A stretch of DNA of 64,000 bases from Rhyzopertha dominica (Eukaryota; Arthropoda; Insecta; Coleoptera; Bostrichidae). Location: the NCBI GenBank assembly GCA_025024175.1, contig QCXZ01000086.1:22286245-22350244 (forward strand), written 5' to 3'. Made by a program: the position numbers and the translations under genes. Positions 11,501 through 21,632 of this stretch are shown piece by piece (position 1 is the first letter of the stretch; every line of letters starts with the position of its first letter). The notes below the pieces were generated by a model, which was given only the letters and a program-made list of their open reading frames with translations, was not told the origin of the DNA and did no database searches.

Positions 11501-14500
11501 TTCTAAGATCAAGATCCAAATATTTTGACAACAAATACAAATGTTTTCAAAAAAAACAAGCTGATGTAGTGTATAAATCTATTTTATTTATTTTGTTTAT
11601 ACAGAGAAAGTGTGATATGTATTGGCCCAAGGAAGGCACAGAGACCTACGGTGTGATACAGGTGAAATTAATCAAGGAAGATGTGATGGCAACTTACACA
11701 GTCAGGACTTTACAAATCAGGCACCTTAGGGTAAGTATTTTTGACTTCTTGAACTCCCATAACACTCTGTTTCGACAGATAAAAAAGAAGAAGGCGGCAA
11801 TGGCTGAAAAAGTTGTCTACCAATACCATTACACCAACTGGCCGGACCATGGCACACCAGATCACCCGTTACCTGTGCTGCATTTCGTTAAGAAATCTGC
11901 AGCTGCCAATCCCTCCGATTCCGGACCAATTGTAGTACACTGCAGGTACGTACCAAGTGCTCCTTTCTTTTCCCCTCTAACTTGTTGTTACAGCGCCGGT
12001 GTGGGCAGAACTGGCACTTACATAGTAATCGATGCCATGCTGAGGCAGATTCGCAACCGTAGCGAAGTAAACATTTTTGGTTTCTTACGACACATTCGTA
12101 CGCAACGTAACTTCCTCGTCCAGACTGAAGAGCAGTATATCTTCATCCACGACGCCCTCCTGGAAGCTATAGAATCGGGAGAGACCAACATAAGCCGCGA
12201 ACAATTTCCCAGATACGTACAGATGCTGCAGGGTGCCGACGATGAGGATGATCGCCCAGAACTGTGGAGAAACTTGGAAACCCAGTTCAAGGTTAGTACT
12301 TCAGAGTCTTAACATTCAAAACCAAACTAAAGAGTATTTCGGTTGTGTGTTTTCAGTTGGTAACAAATTTCCAGTGCAAGGATTTCAATTTGGTTTCGGC
12401 CAACAAAGTGATAAATCAGCCAAAGAACAGGATGATGACAATCGTCCCCGTAGAAAGCTCTAGGGTGCATTTGACTCCAAAACCGGGAGAGGAAGGTTCT
12501 GACTACATAAATGCCACATGGATCCAGGGCTTCCACAGCTTGAGGGAGTTCATAATCACCCAGCACCCGCTTAAACATACAGTAAAAGACTTCTGGCAGA
12601 TGGTCTGGGACCACAACGCCCAAACTATTGTGATGCTTAGTATTATTGATAATCAGGTGAGTTACTTTATTCTTCTTGATCGTTTTTTAATGGCGTTTGT
12701 CAGGATTTCGAGGTATTTTGGCCAGACACCGAAGAAAACATCGAAGCTGAGAACTTCCGGGTCAAGTTGGTAGGAGAGCAGACACAGTCAAACCACGTTT
12801 TGCGCGATTTTACTATGCAGTCGCTGCAGGATGACTATGAGCTCCACGTGAAGATGGTGCACTGCACCAACTGGCCACGGCACTGTGCAAACATCGCTGA
12901 AATTTACCAATTACCGACTGCTGTTCAGGACATGCTTACATTCCAAAATGGGCCCATCATCGTTGTTGATAGGTAATATAAAATTTCTTTTTCATTTTGC
13001 GATTAATTGAATAGTGGAGGTGCTTTTGCCTGAAATGTAGGCAACCTGGAATAATTCCCGTTACCAGGGAAAAAAATCCGTCAATTGCAATTGCCTCTTT
13101 TCTACAGTTTCCTACTGTTTTGATAATTGGTTTCTAGATTTTTAAGCAGTTTAGCAAATCTGTGCTGTAGTATGGTTGTTTTTACTAAATGCATGGCCTG
13201 CAGCAATCTTTTAAATTCACTGCAGGGATATAATAACCTTTGGAATTGAAAAAGTTGTCTAAATTACAAAATTTTTTTAAAAATCATGGTCCCAATATTA
13301 CACCAGATAAATTACTTTTTTAATGACTAACATTAATAACACATTGGAGTCTAATACTTTTTCGTTACAGACTTTACAATGTCAACTGGAAGCAAAGTTG
13401 CTGCAGAAAATTGATATATCTTAATGATTTCTGGTGTAGTATAAAGAATTTCACCAAATAAGTTATAAAATATAGGCTTTGGAATGAGACTTGATACTTC
13501 TAGACTGCCAGCAGCACGGCAAAAGTGTTGTCAACATGTTAGGCAACCCACAACACTTGTAAAGGCAAGAAAGCGTCCGTGCCAGTGCCCACAGTTTATT
13601 TTGATTTCGATTACACTGCCACCCTGGGCATTTTTTTTTTATGTTTCTCAAAGTTTCTTTCACCAATCGTACACTTTCTCGTTTGATATGGTGTAGAGAA
13701 AAGTTTAATACCAGTATTAACAACAAAGAATAGAATAAATAGAAAACAACCGATGGTGCAATTGCGTAAGCCAAATTTCAGCATTGAGGTATTTTTTTAC
13801 CTAATTGAATTAGACCTATAGTTGTGTGTGATGAAAGATGCAGAAAAAGTCGAAAAAGACACTACTAAAGAATTTTTGTGATAGCGCAATAAATAAAAGA
13901 GTTACAATTTTTTTTATTTAGCGCGTCTTAACATTGTTACCAGTCGTTACACACTGCACAACTCCCTTCCCAAGCTGTGTAGTGTCTCAAAGAGTGGCAT
14001 TTGTTAAGTTTAGTTTTATCATGGTTAAATGATCAAAAGATGTCATAAAAATTTGTGAAATCGCCGAAACAACTTTTAGAGTTTATGTAACTGTTACTCC
14101 CCGACCATCGATTAATAAAATGATTACAAATGAACATATTTGTGAACACGAATTTGAAAATAATCATATTATAAAGTTGATAACCCCTCATTGAATGTAA
14201 GAAAATGAAAATGTGTCAGAAATCCGGCCCTTCTATAGTTAAGGTGATTTCCGGAATTTCAAATTTGAAACAGAGAAAAAGTGTATCTAATTGTCTTATA
14301 CTTTAAACAAAGAGGATCCGTATCACTCATGATTTATAGGTTTGGTGGCACTGAAGCGGCGACATTCTGCATCCTTAGCACCCTGAAGAAACATCTGCTA
14401 TACGACAACCACATAGACGTATACATGTATGCCAAGCTGTACCACAATCGTCGACCAGGCATTTGGTCTTCGAGTGACGACTACTTACGCATACACCTGG

Positions 14501-14932
14501 CCGTGCAGGCATTGTGTAATCCTCCAGAGGGCGTTCCGGACATGTACGCCCTGGCAAACGGCACGATCAATGGCTCCCTATCCACTAACTGCGTCAGAAT
14601 GCCTCCAGAAGGTATGGAAGCTGTTGGACCTCAGATCACAGTCGCTTAAACCTGCACATATGTGTTTGTGTTTTCCTTTTGATGGAACGATCATCGATTA
14701 ACAATTTTGCATGTGTCTGTGTCCACTAACAGTCGGAGAGACGTTCCGTGGTTGTCTTCGTGCTTTAGCTTGCTGTTTTAACCCTCCTTGTTTTTGTTGT
14801 GTATGTTCGTTTAATTTATTCGTTGGGCGCTCATTTACTGTTACGTTTTGAATTCCAGAAACTCCACTTATGCCGATGAGCGCTATGAGATATGATAGTA
14901 ACCATGTACAGTGTAGTATCAGCCAATTGTAG
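2544..14932 (+). CDS. Ptp99A: Receptor-type protein tyrosine phosphatase 99A (3' part of gene)
   Basis: Exons: 2544-2658, 6679-6876, 6927-7204, 9057-9313, 9369-9870, 11605-11730, 11779-11945, 11994-12291, 12357-12656, 12704-12972, 14340-14611, 14859-14932; every junction is GT/AG and phase-consistent. In order they encode the end of one FN3 domain, two further FN3 domains (starting VPTKPRNLTV and APRILNLTC), a membrane span (LSVGVLAGVVCAGVAFFLAA), phosphatase D1 with KNRYLNI, NWPDHG and the signature HCSAGVGRTG, and D2 in which the signature reads VVDRFGGTEAA. The Asp in place of the catalytic Cys in D2 is the hallmark of insect Ptp99A, a neuronal axon-guidance receptor. Upstream exons lie outside the window. 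Introns of 48-52 bp alternate with introns of 1.3-4 kb that carry transposons. Confidence 0.95.
2659..3536. other. Ptp99A intron, repeat-poor GC-balanced stretch
   Basis: No exon seen. About 2690-2990 is GC-balanced and free of recognisable repeats directly downstream of the FN3 exon, so it is a candidate intronic regulatory segment. Nothing in it was identified by motif. Confidence 0.35.
3537..4175. mobile_element. hAT element, 639 bp, with 8-bp target duplication
   Basis: The left end is CAGTATTTTTCAACC and the right end is GAAAAACGCTG, forming imperfect hAT-type terminal inverted repeats. Flanks are TTATAAAC at 3529-3536 and TTGTAAAC at 4176-4183, an 8-bp target duplication with one mismatch. 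The interior, read on the minus strand, contains decayed transposase-like coding (VFWMKRNKNI and later LLLPTHVLFNGEHKN), resembling the C-terminal dimerisation region of ZBED-type hAT transposases. It is inside a Ptp99A intron and is non-autonomous today. Confidence 0.75.
4176..6529. other. Ptp99A intron with diverged repeats and palindromes
   Basis: A diverged duplication pairs about 4373-4510 with 4735-4860; both copies share TCGATCTAC followed by GCACTTTTTAAC or close variants. An imperfect palindrome at 4609-4652 starts TAAAGTCCCTAGATAG. A 22-bp palindrome is tandemly duplicated at 5302-5345. I see no exon between 5350 and 6529. Confidence 0.5.
5302..5345. repeat. Tandemly duplicated palindrome
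   Basis: ACCGAATTCT AA AGAATTCGGT (5302-5323) is followed at once by a near-identical second copy (5324-5345). Each copy is self-complementary around its centre. Confidence 0.85.
6530..6626 (+). CDS. Ptp99A: Candidate alternative first exon of Ptp99A encoding a signal peptide
   Basis: An ATG at 6530 opens MGLAHLCVLLVFGFITGQEF, a short N-region plus hydrophobic core typical of a secretory signal, then STVTNEFTTEDP. The exon ends at 6626 before GTATTG in phase 1. A 52-bp intron ends with TTTTGCAG at 6678, and the join reads DP-VPTKPRNLTV into the next FN3 exon. Exon 2544-2658 ends in the same phase, so both can splice to 6679. Used as a first exon, this gives a receptor with only two FN3 domains (945 residues with the long C-terminus). 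The frame is open further upstream to 6440, but starting there would bury the signal behind about 30 residues, so I chose 6530. No transcript evidence was available. Confidence 0.6.
7381..8922 (-). mobile_element. Mariner-like transposon relic
   Basis: Ends are AGGGCTATTTTAAAAGTCAT on the left and the reverse complement of a closely similar sequence on the right, giving imperfect inverted repeats about 1.54 kb apart. On the minus strand (8616-8816) decayed coding includes TINSTRYCEMLDKL and LLFHDNAKPHSS, matching the mariner catalytic region around the second Asp. Frames are broken throughout. It fills most of the Ptp99A intron 7205-9056. Confidence 0.65.
8146..8300. repeat. Inverted-repeat hairpin bracketed by 21-bp direct repeats
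   Basis: Arms at 8172-8202 and 8237-8266 share the core CCTTAATGGGTACTACTT with few mismatches, around a 34-nt spacer. The hairpin is flanked by CAGCAATGAACTGACACGATG-type direct repeats at 8146-8166 and 8280-8300 that differ at one base. It sits inside the mariner relic. Confidence 0.7.
9057..9870 (+). CDS. Ptp99A: Ptp99A exons for membrane span, juxtamembrane region and D1 start
   Basis: Exon 9057-9313 completes the last FN3 domain (YSIKNVTTNTEYRLRIRAAS) and encodes the transmembrane helix near 9230-9310. Exon 9369-9870 opens with basic RKCFRAAYYYLDDPP, the cytoplasmic stop-transfer side. It then encodes a juxtamembrane segment and the first part of D1 (KNRYLNIIAYDHSRV, DYINANYIDG, AYIGTQGPL, FWRMVWEQ, ITNLVERGR). 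The intron between them is 55 bp. The D1 exon ends in phase 0 and continues as RKCDMYWP at 11605. Confidence 0.93.
9871..11604. other. Ptp99A intron
   Basis: A 1.7-kb AT-rich intron. It contains the 197-bp tandem repeat at 10012-10465; the rest is unremarkable, and small open frames have no family resemblance. Confidence 0.6.
10012..10465 (+). repeat. Tandem repeat, 197-bp unit, about 2.3 copies
   Basis: ACAGGTTTCTACTTTGTCAA recurs at 10012, 10209 and 10406, exactly 197 bp apart each time. Units one and two match over nearly their full length; unit three is cut short near 10465. Each unit carries TTTTTACAGG, which looks like a splice acceptor, but no open exon follows. Confidence 0.9.
11605..12291 (+). 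CDS. Ptp99A: Ptp99A catalytic core of phosphatase domain D1
   Basis: Exons 11605-11730, 11779-11945 and 11994-12291, separated by two 48-bp introns. They encode RKCDMYWPKEG, the WPD loop (YTNWPDHGTPDHP) and the P-loop HCSAGVGRTGTY, with the codon for the Ser after the nucleophile Cys split by an intron. The general-acid Asp, nucleophilic Cys and phosphate-binding Arg are all present, so D1 should be active. QTEEQYIFIHDAL matches the conserved motif near the domain end. Confidence 0.95.
12357..14611 (+). CDS. Ptp99A: Ptp99A D2 pseudophosphatase exons
   Basis: Exons 12357-12656, 12704-12972 and 14340-14611. The fold motifs NRMMTIVPVESSRV, DYINATWIQGF and FWQMVWDHN are kept. The WPD loop reads NWPRHC, with Arg for the general-acid Asp, and the P-loop reads VVDRFGGTEAATF, with Val-Asp for His-Cys. 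Catalysis by D2 is therefore not possible. A role in substrate binding or regulation is inferred from receptor phosphatases in general. Confidence 0.93.
12973..14339. other. Ptp99A intron splitting the D2 P-loop
   Basis: A 1.37-kb intron between VVDR and FGGTEAA. No exon, clear transposon or RNA gene seen. Confidence 0.6.
14612..14932 (+). CDS. Ptp99A: Two alternative C-termini of Ptp99A
   Basis: Exon 14340 can read through 14612 to a stop at 14647-14649, ending PPEGMEAVGPQITVA. Alternatively it can splice from GTATGG at 14612 to AATTCCAG at 14858, phase 1 to phase 1, giving EETPLMPMSAMRYDSNHVQC and a few more residues to the stop at 14930-14932. Both are open. The spliced form looks the more protein-like. 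Confidence 0.6.
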
Positions 14933-15348
14933 ATGTAAACAGTGTATATCTTAAGTAGACGGACGGAGAGAATACAATTTAGCCACTCATGTAATACACA
15001 TTAGTATTAACTATATATATTTGAATGTATAGAATAGTTTTTGTATTGGATTTATTTATCAATGTCAGTAGGGTGGTGCTTGTTTTCGGAACTTCGAACT
15101 TTGACAATTCTCTCTGGTAAGTTATTTCGAAAATCGACAAGGTAGGGTCACACAAAAGTTATGTAAGTCCACTAGCTTGTTTTCTCTTCTGGATTCTACC
15201 ATTAAAGAATGCTCTCTACTATTTTAAATGGAACACTGTCTATTATTGCAGATTTCTTTTTTTAACTTTTAAACCATGTTTCCATCTAACAATCCTGAAA
15301 TACCTTTTGTTTGGAAAAGAACAAATTATCCATATTTACATTGGGTGC

Positions 15349-15354
15349 AATAAA
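15349..15354 (+). terminator. Candidate polyadenylation signal for Ptp99A
   Basis: AATAAA about 420 bp after the spliced-form stop codon. Confidence 0.4.
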
Positions 15355-16470
15355 TGTTCTGCAACTTTTAAATTTCAGCTAAAACGGGTAGTTTTAGAAA
15401 ATTATCCATTTACTTCGATACAGACCTTAAAGTATGCTGGAATCATATTTTGAAAATTCGAAAATTCCGAATGCAAGTGCCACTCATATGTGTCAAACTG
15501 CTGCGTGCAGCAGCCGGACTGGATTTTACGATTTAACTATATGTGTGATCTGTTTGACGGGAGGATACTTCCCGTGAGACATAACTCTAACGAACCTAGC
15601 TTTGCTCCAACGTTTCTCGGACCAAACTCCTAGCGTTAATGTGTCAACCATGAGAGCAGTGTACCCCCACCCCGCATAGGTTGGCATCCGTCCACCCGGT
15701 TTATTTCGATTTAGGATCCTCACGCCGTGTGATAAGCAGATTTCTAGGTGTGTTCGTGGGTGTTTTCATTGTTAACAGGTGTGGGAAAATACGGAACTGT
15801 TTAATCGGAAAGTATTGTAGAAGTATTAGGTGTAAAGAAGATCGTTTAATTCTAAAGATAACTGTGTAAATGTAAAAGCACAATGTTGATTGTATGTCGC
15901 TTATATTATTTTCGGCGCTTTATACAAGGTAGTATTTTATCTGTATGCGTTCTATAGATATTGTTTACCTGGTTTCGTTTCGATTTGTTTACAGCCAAAT
16001 GTCGTTGGTAGCTGGTTCGTCTCAGAACAATTATTTTATCACTTTTGTATATGTTGCAACTTTATTTAAATTTAATAAATGAGTTTTACTATGACGGTTT
16101 TTATTACCCAACCACATCGTACATCGATATTTAACCGAACTATTGCTTGACATAACACAATCAATAACACAGTACTTTTTCTTAAATACAAGGTATTTTA
16201 GTAATTGTTTGATACTAATTCTGCTTGGTTAAAAAAATCATTTGTAAAAATTTATTAATGAATTTAACAACATGGTGGTTTATCATTACACCACTACATA
16301 AATGATGAGGGTGTTAATTTTAGATAACAGAGACCTTATCGATCTATAAAAAAACAAAAATATACCATTTAATTAATTTTCCGAGCTCAATATTACATTA
16401 TTTTTCGAAAACTGTTCCATCTGAAATGTATCTTTCCTCGGTAACATATCCCTCAGGTAAACATCGTTCC

Positions 16471-16506
16471 TAAAGTCACTAGATAGATATCTATCTAGTG
16501 ACTTTA
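16471..16506. repeat. Perfect 36-bp palindrome
   Basis: TAAAGTCACTAGATAGAT is followed directly by its exact reverse complement, with no spacer. ATCGTTC flanks it on both sides (about 16463-16469 and 16507-16513), like a target-site duplication around two head-to-head terminal repeats. A degenerate relative lies at 4609-4652. Confidence 0.9.
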
Positions 16507-18485
16507 ATCGTTCTGTTTCAACAGCGTCATCCTGTGGTGAATAACATTACTAGTTTGAAGAGCTTCACTCCAAATTCAGGGAATAAATACGGTCACCCAG
16601 ATGGTTTCATTTTCAAACTCCATGATGGTACATTAGGTAAGTTAAAGTCATCAACACCAATAATACATATTTGTCTAGACCACAGTTGGAAGGCAAATAA
16701 ATACAGTACCAATTATAAGTGATTCACTATTTATGTCAATTTTAACTGTTCAAATGATGGTAGATAACATATTCCTGTTATCACTAGATGCCTTATTGTT
16801 GCATTTTAAAAATGTTTGTATATATCTGTAACCTTCAGAAGCCTCTGAATAAAAAAGAAAATATCAATGGAAGTATTTGCAAGAACCTTTCAAGTTTTCA
16901 ATGAAGAGTAAGAATGACATAGAATTCATAAAATATACTAATAACATACAGTAGGTACCCTGTATTTGGAGTGCAGTTTCCTGTAATTATGATAATCGAT
17001 CGACTTCCAATTCATACACATTTCTGATTTCTGTACTTGTCCTATGTAACCATCTTTTTTATATGGTGTACATGTTCAAGGGGTTTCAATAAATTTTATC
17101 ATTAATTTGCGTTTTAGCGTTGTTTACTTCTCAATTGATTGAGCTTTACAGTTTCCTGTAAAAAATGAGGTTTAGAAATGCATTTTTCTTCAGTACTTTT
17201 TGATTAAGTGCATTTAATCTAATAACACTCAAGTCTAAAAAAAAACATAATTTGTGGAAACGGCATTCCAGTCGTCTCCTGAAAGTAAATAGCCTGCAAT
17301 TATACTCATTAGCAGAGTTGCCAAATTGTGCGATTTTGTGAATACAATTCATTCCGCAAGTTAAGCAGAAAAACTAAAACAGATGTTTTGGTAATTATTT
17401 ACTGTAGCGCTTATTTTTAAAAAGTTATGTTTCAATTTGGAACTACTTTATGATGCCGAGTGTTCTTCCTTATGCCGCATGCTCCTTAACGTCTGGTCGT
17501 ACTACGCGAGTGCATTTTGAGGCCTAAACGCCTCAAACTCCCAAATCAGTATGCACAAATGGGTATAGTAAATGATTACCGCTGTTTTTGATATAAAACT
17601 TTACTTTATTAGAGTTCATTGTGTGGGATTGGAAATAAAAGTTTGTAAATTATGTATTTATTTGTTAGGTGCTACCATTGGACACGTCATTACGATTACA
17701 GTTACAATAAACCTGTCATTAGTAAGAATGCAAATGAGTGATATTTGGACAATGTTTGGCTATGTACATGGCTTGTAAAAAAATTTTTACTTTGGCGACC
17801 GGATGTCATCATGGATCACAGTGCCAGCACATAGTCCTGAACAGCCATTTCCAACACTCTTTTCCACTTAGTTGACATAAACAGACAATATCCTACTCTA
17901 GAAAATCTCAATACATGATAATAAAGACTGTACATTGGAGTTTGTTCATTTGTTGATTGTTGATAGCTGGAAACAAAATAGGTAAGTATTGCTTAGGAGG
18001 CATCTGTACAGATATGTCAAAAGAAAATGAAAGAAAGAGTAACTGTAATGAAAATAAAATTTAATCCTGTATAACAAATGAACAAACGTATCCCGTTCTC
18101 ATAAAAAAAACTATAATATCCTCTACAAGCGTATTCCCAGTTTAATGCAAATTAATAAGACAGACCCCACAGCATACTGATGATTTTACTTGGTTGTCAG
18201 TGTTATCACATCAGGTTGCAATAAAACGGAGGTTCATGTATCAATCAAATCGCTCTGCCTATTGCACTAACTTAACTAAAAAAAAAATTACAATAAATAA
18301 CTCGCTCCGTCACAAGCGGCTGTGAACACATGAAAATCGCATAAAACATAATACAACTGGTGTATACGGCCTGTAAACAATAAACTCTGGAAAACAACAA
18401 CAACATCAAGAATGTTAATCAACACAACATTTAAGACATTCAGATTGAAATAAGGATTGAGCGAGCATGTTACTGATAGCATACG

Positions 18486-20781
18486 TTATAATTCCATGTC
18501 TTCAGCTTCATTCTCCGAAAAATCCGACATGCTGGATTCACTGTCCGAACTGACATTGTTTTCTTGGTCTCGCAGGGCCTCCTCTGTTGCGTACTTTCTC
18601 ACATACTCTAAACAAACAACATCAAAACATCCTTTCACCTATTTGCGATCTCTTGACTCACCTGACACCTTTTTCTTGTATTCCTCCGGCTTATGGAGGT
18701 ACATGGCTGCTGCATCTCCGTTCAACGGATCTATCGGGTTGGGGTAGGTAAGTAGTTGAGGTAAAAAAGACTCGAATATATTTGATAAATCTAAAAACAT
18801 AATCTCAAAACTTCCTGCTGAAAAAAGAAGATAATTATCCAGTTTACGTCATGTACAATTTTCTGTCAAAGCTATCCAACGAGTTTTAGTTGACGTTTAA
18901 AGATTAAAGGGTAACTACCCTGATGGTGCACACCAGACCCTGCATTAATATTGAAGTTATTTTATAAATTTTTCTTTCTAAATTCTATAAGATTTTTAAA
19001 TTAAAAAGGTTTACAAAAAATTACGCTAATGAAACTTTACAAGCGAAATAAGAAACTATTACAACAAAATTCTTTGGAATAATTTATGGTTCAAAACATA
19101 TTCTTCATCGGTATACAAAAAAGCTATTTCTGCAAAGACACAAGCAAGGCAAACAACTTATTAATCAATAATGTTTGTGTGCAATCTAGTTTATTCAGAT
19201 ATCCAAAAGCATGTTTACATAGTAGCAAATGAAGCCTCTTTCATCCATCTTTTAATGGCATCATAAACAAATTAGTAACAGGTAAACAGGTAAGTCTTTC
19301 TTTCAATGTTTCCTATCATACGAGATACATACCATTTATTCTTCAGGTAAAAAAATAACGCCTTTACAACTAATTTGAAGTGTGTGATGTTTCTTTAGAT
19401 ATTTCTCCTGTTCAAACACAAAATATTGTCTTTTTAGCATAAAACAACTGATAATACAGGGTTTCTATAAATGATTCATTATGGAAATTATTGATTACCT
19501 AAATCAATTTGCAGCCTCTCAGGACATATACTTGTCATCTGTCGATTTTTGACGATATATTTTTATATGAGATAACGCCTGGGAGTGTGAATTTTCTACA
19601 TATTATGTAGTACTTCCTGGGATAATTAACTTTAGGGTTGCAGAAAGCTCACATTTCGGAGCTGTGGTGTGACATTAATCTGCAGCCTTCAGTACTATTG
19701 TCGTGCATATTTTAGCTTGGCTGCTTGGCAGCAGTTACATGAATCATTTATAGAAACCCTGTATTTAATATCCATTCCAGGCATTCCGGAATTATAAAAA
19801 AGATAATTAGGACTAGAAAATTATTTTATTGGCAGCATGAATATGGATGTGAATGTAACAAATATAAAAAAAATGCACATTAATAATTAATAAACTGCCT
19901 AATACCGAACTTGTCATTTAATAAAATTGGTCCTAATGTTGCACAGTATGGTCAGAAAAATTACCTCTGCAAAATCTTCAATATCATTGCAATAAAAGGT
20001 AAATCTGCACTACAAATAATTGTGACATTAAATATTTACTTGTGACTCATATCATCATCATAATTACAAATAATCACAGATTACAAATAATAATTTGGCA
20101 ATTATATATGTTACAATACAATACAATAAAACGAAATAAGCAGAGAGTAATCACACATAATGTAATGAAACATAGACAATACGGCGGTTTCACATATGAC
20201 GTAAACTGGACAATAGCCAAAAGGGGCTTTTCATACCGTAAAGGGCCGTCCAGGCTTGATTAATAACATCCAGGCAAACGGTCCCCGAAACCTCATCGAT
20301 ATTTGGGTGATATACTCTATTCATGAAACCTATACTTGGCGACTTAAAGGGGTAATGTTCGGGTAAGTGTACACGAACTTTCCACACACCACCTTCGTAG
20401 GGAGCTAGAAAGACACCGATGATAACACGTTCACATCATTTTTAGGCACTTACTTCCACGAGGACCATAGAATTTTACACAGAACTCGTTCAACCCACCC
20501 AGTATGGTTACTTCATGCTTGCTCTCGATTCTATCATTAGTTAAGGAAAAAAATACACTCCTGTGGGAAAAAATAGTGAAATACTAACAGCGATGTGCTT
20601 CAACAAAGTTACCCTTCGAAACAAAGTGACAAAAAAGTGAGGGCATCAACGAACTTGGAAATTAAGAATCAGCTGATACAAAGAGTATTGTTTACGTTTC
20701 AAACCAGTTCACAACAAAGGAAGGATACAATTTTATGACGTCTGTGTCCATTCGCCTTTTACCTGCGCTGGGAGACGACAT
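18486..20781 (-). CDS. UbcE2H: Ubiquitin-conjugating enzyme E2 H
   Basis: Five exons on the minus strand, in coding order: 20729-20781, 20454-20530, 20237-20404, 18662-18790 and 18486-18607. All junctions are GT/AG and the 549-bp CDS gives 182 residues, against about 183 in vertebrates. It starts [18 protein letters not shown] and continues [16 protein letters not shown]. It has [18 protein letters not shown] and the active-site region [15 protein letters not shown], where Cys accepts ubiquitin. The tail is acidic and serine-rich ([19 protein letters not shown]), as in UBE2H orthologues. The protein charges and transfers ubiquitin and in animals is the E2 partner of the CTLH/GID ligase (family knowledge). 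Intron 3 holds a MITE. The gene diverges from the gene starting at 21633. Confidence 0.96.
19457..19761. mobile_element. MITE, 305 bp, TA target duplication
   Basis: CAGGGTTTCTATAAATGATT at the left end has its exact reverse complement at the right end (inverted repeats of about 23 bp). TA flanks both ends (19455-19456 and 19762-19763). There is no coding capacity. It is a Tc1/mariner-type miniature element inside UbcE2H intron 3. Confidence 0.9.
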
Positions 20782-21632
20782 CTTCTGTCATAAAATTACT
20801 AACATCAAGCAACAATAAATTAACAACTCAATGTTCTTCTTAACACAATCACTTTTACCCGACGGGCTAGTAAACACTCGACCAAAACCAACGAGAGCAA
20901 GACAACCCGTCCATCACAAATCTGCAGACTAACGGCGCATGTGTGCTATCGTCGTCTTTAATTTGGAATTTAATACTCTTTGCATTAGTCAAAAAGCAAA
21001 CAGTTGCACAGTATTTGATAAATTGCAGTTTCCATGAAAATGCTTTATCAATAATGATCGAAGTTATCTCCGCATAAAATAAATATATATTTAAATATAG
21101 CGATTCTCCACAAATTTAGGCCACTAACAATACGCAGCTGCGAACTTCTTGCTGTCGCAGCGGGACAAACATTTCTGTTTGAGGGCCGTTTGTCCCGTTT
21201 GTGTGAATCCCGCAATTTTTGGCGCGAAAAATTCGACCGCCATTGCATATTTCGACGCTCCTTTTTAGAATGACTACGCGTGCGGATTTGGAAGTTGCGT
21301 CATCGCTTGAATTGCTAATCCATACGTGATTAACTCATCGGTATTACGTAAAAAATCGCTCAAGTATTGTTCGCTATGCGAGGAATTCGAAACCGAGTTT
21401 ATGTGCCAGAGAGATATTAGTTTTGCCGTCGATTCGGAATTTATTGGTTTCGTGAGCAGGATAGATAGTCTTAAGTACTATCTGCCAATAACAGGCCTGT
21501 TTTTGTTCGGACTGGTTGCATTATGACGATCGTTTTGCACCGAGGTACGTTGGTGGGGATCAGCGTATTTTACGAAATGCTATAAGTAATCAGTTTACTT
21601 ATCGCGAAGGTAACTCACGAAATTAATGTGAA
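20782..21632. promoter_or_regulatory. Shared divergent promoter region
   Basis: 851 bp separate the start codons of UbcE2H (minus) and the gene at 21633 (plus). It contains an E2F-like site, TTTTTGGCGCGAAAAA at 21216-21231, and an inverted pair CGGGACAAAC / GTTTGTCCCG (21161-21170 and 21188-21197). Start sites were not determined. Confidence 0.5.

Larger units (their letters stand above)
14933..18485. other. Ptp99A 3' UTR and intergenic region
   Basis: A polyadenylation signal AATAAA lies at 15349-15354 and another AATAAA near 16074, so the 3' UTR may run 0.4-1.1 kb. A perfect palindrome is at 16471-16506. An exon-like block (16530-16637) between TTTCAACAG and GTAAGT could not be tied to a gene. 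The remainder to 18485 is AT-rich without recognised features. Confidence 0.45.
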
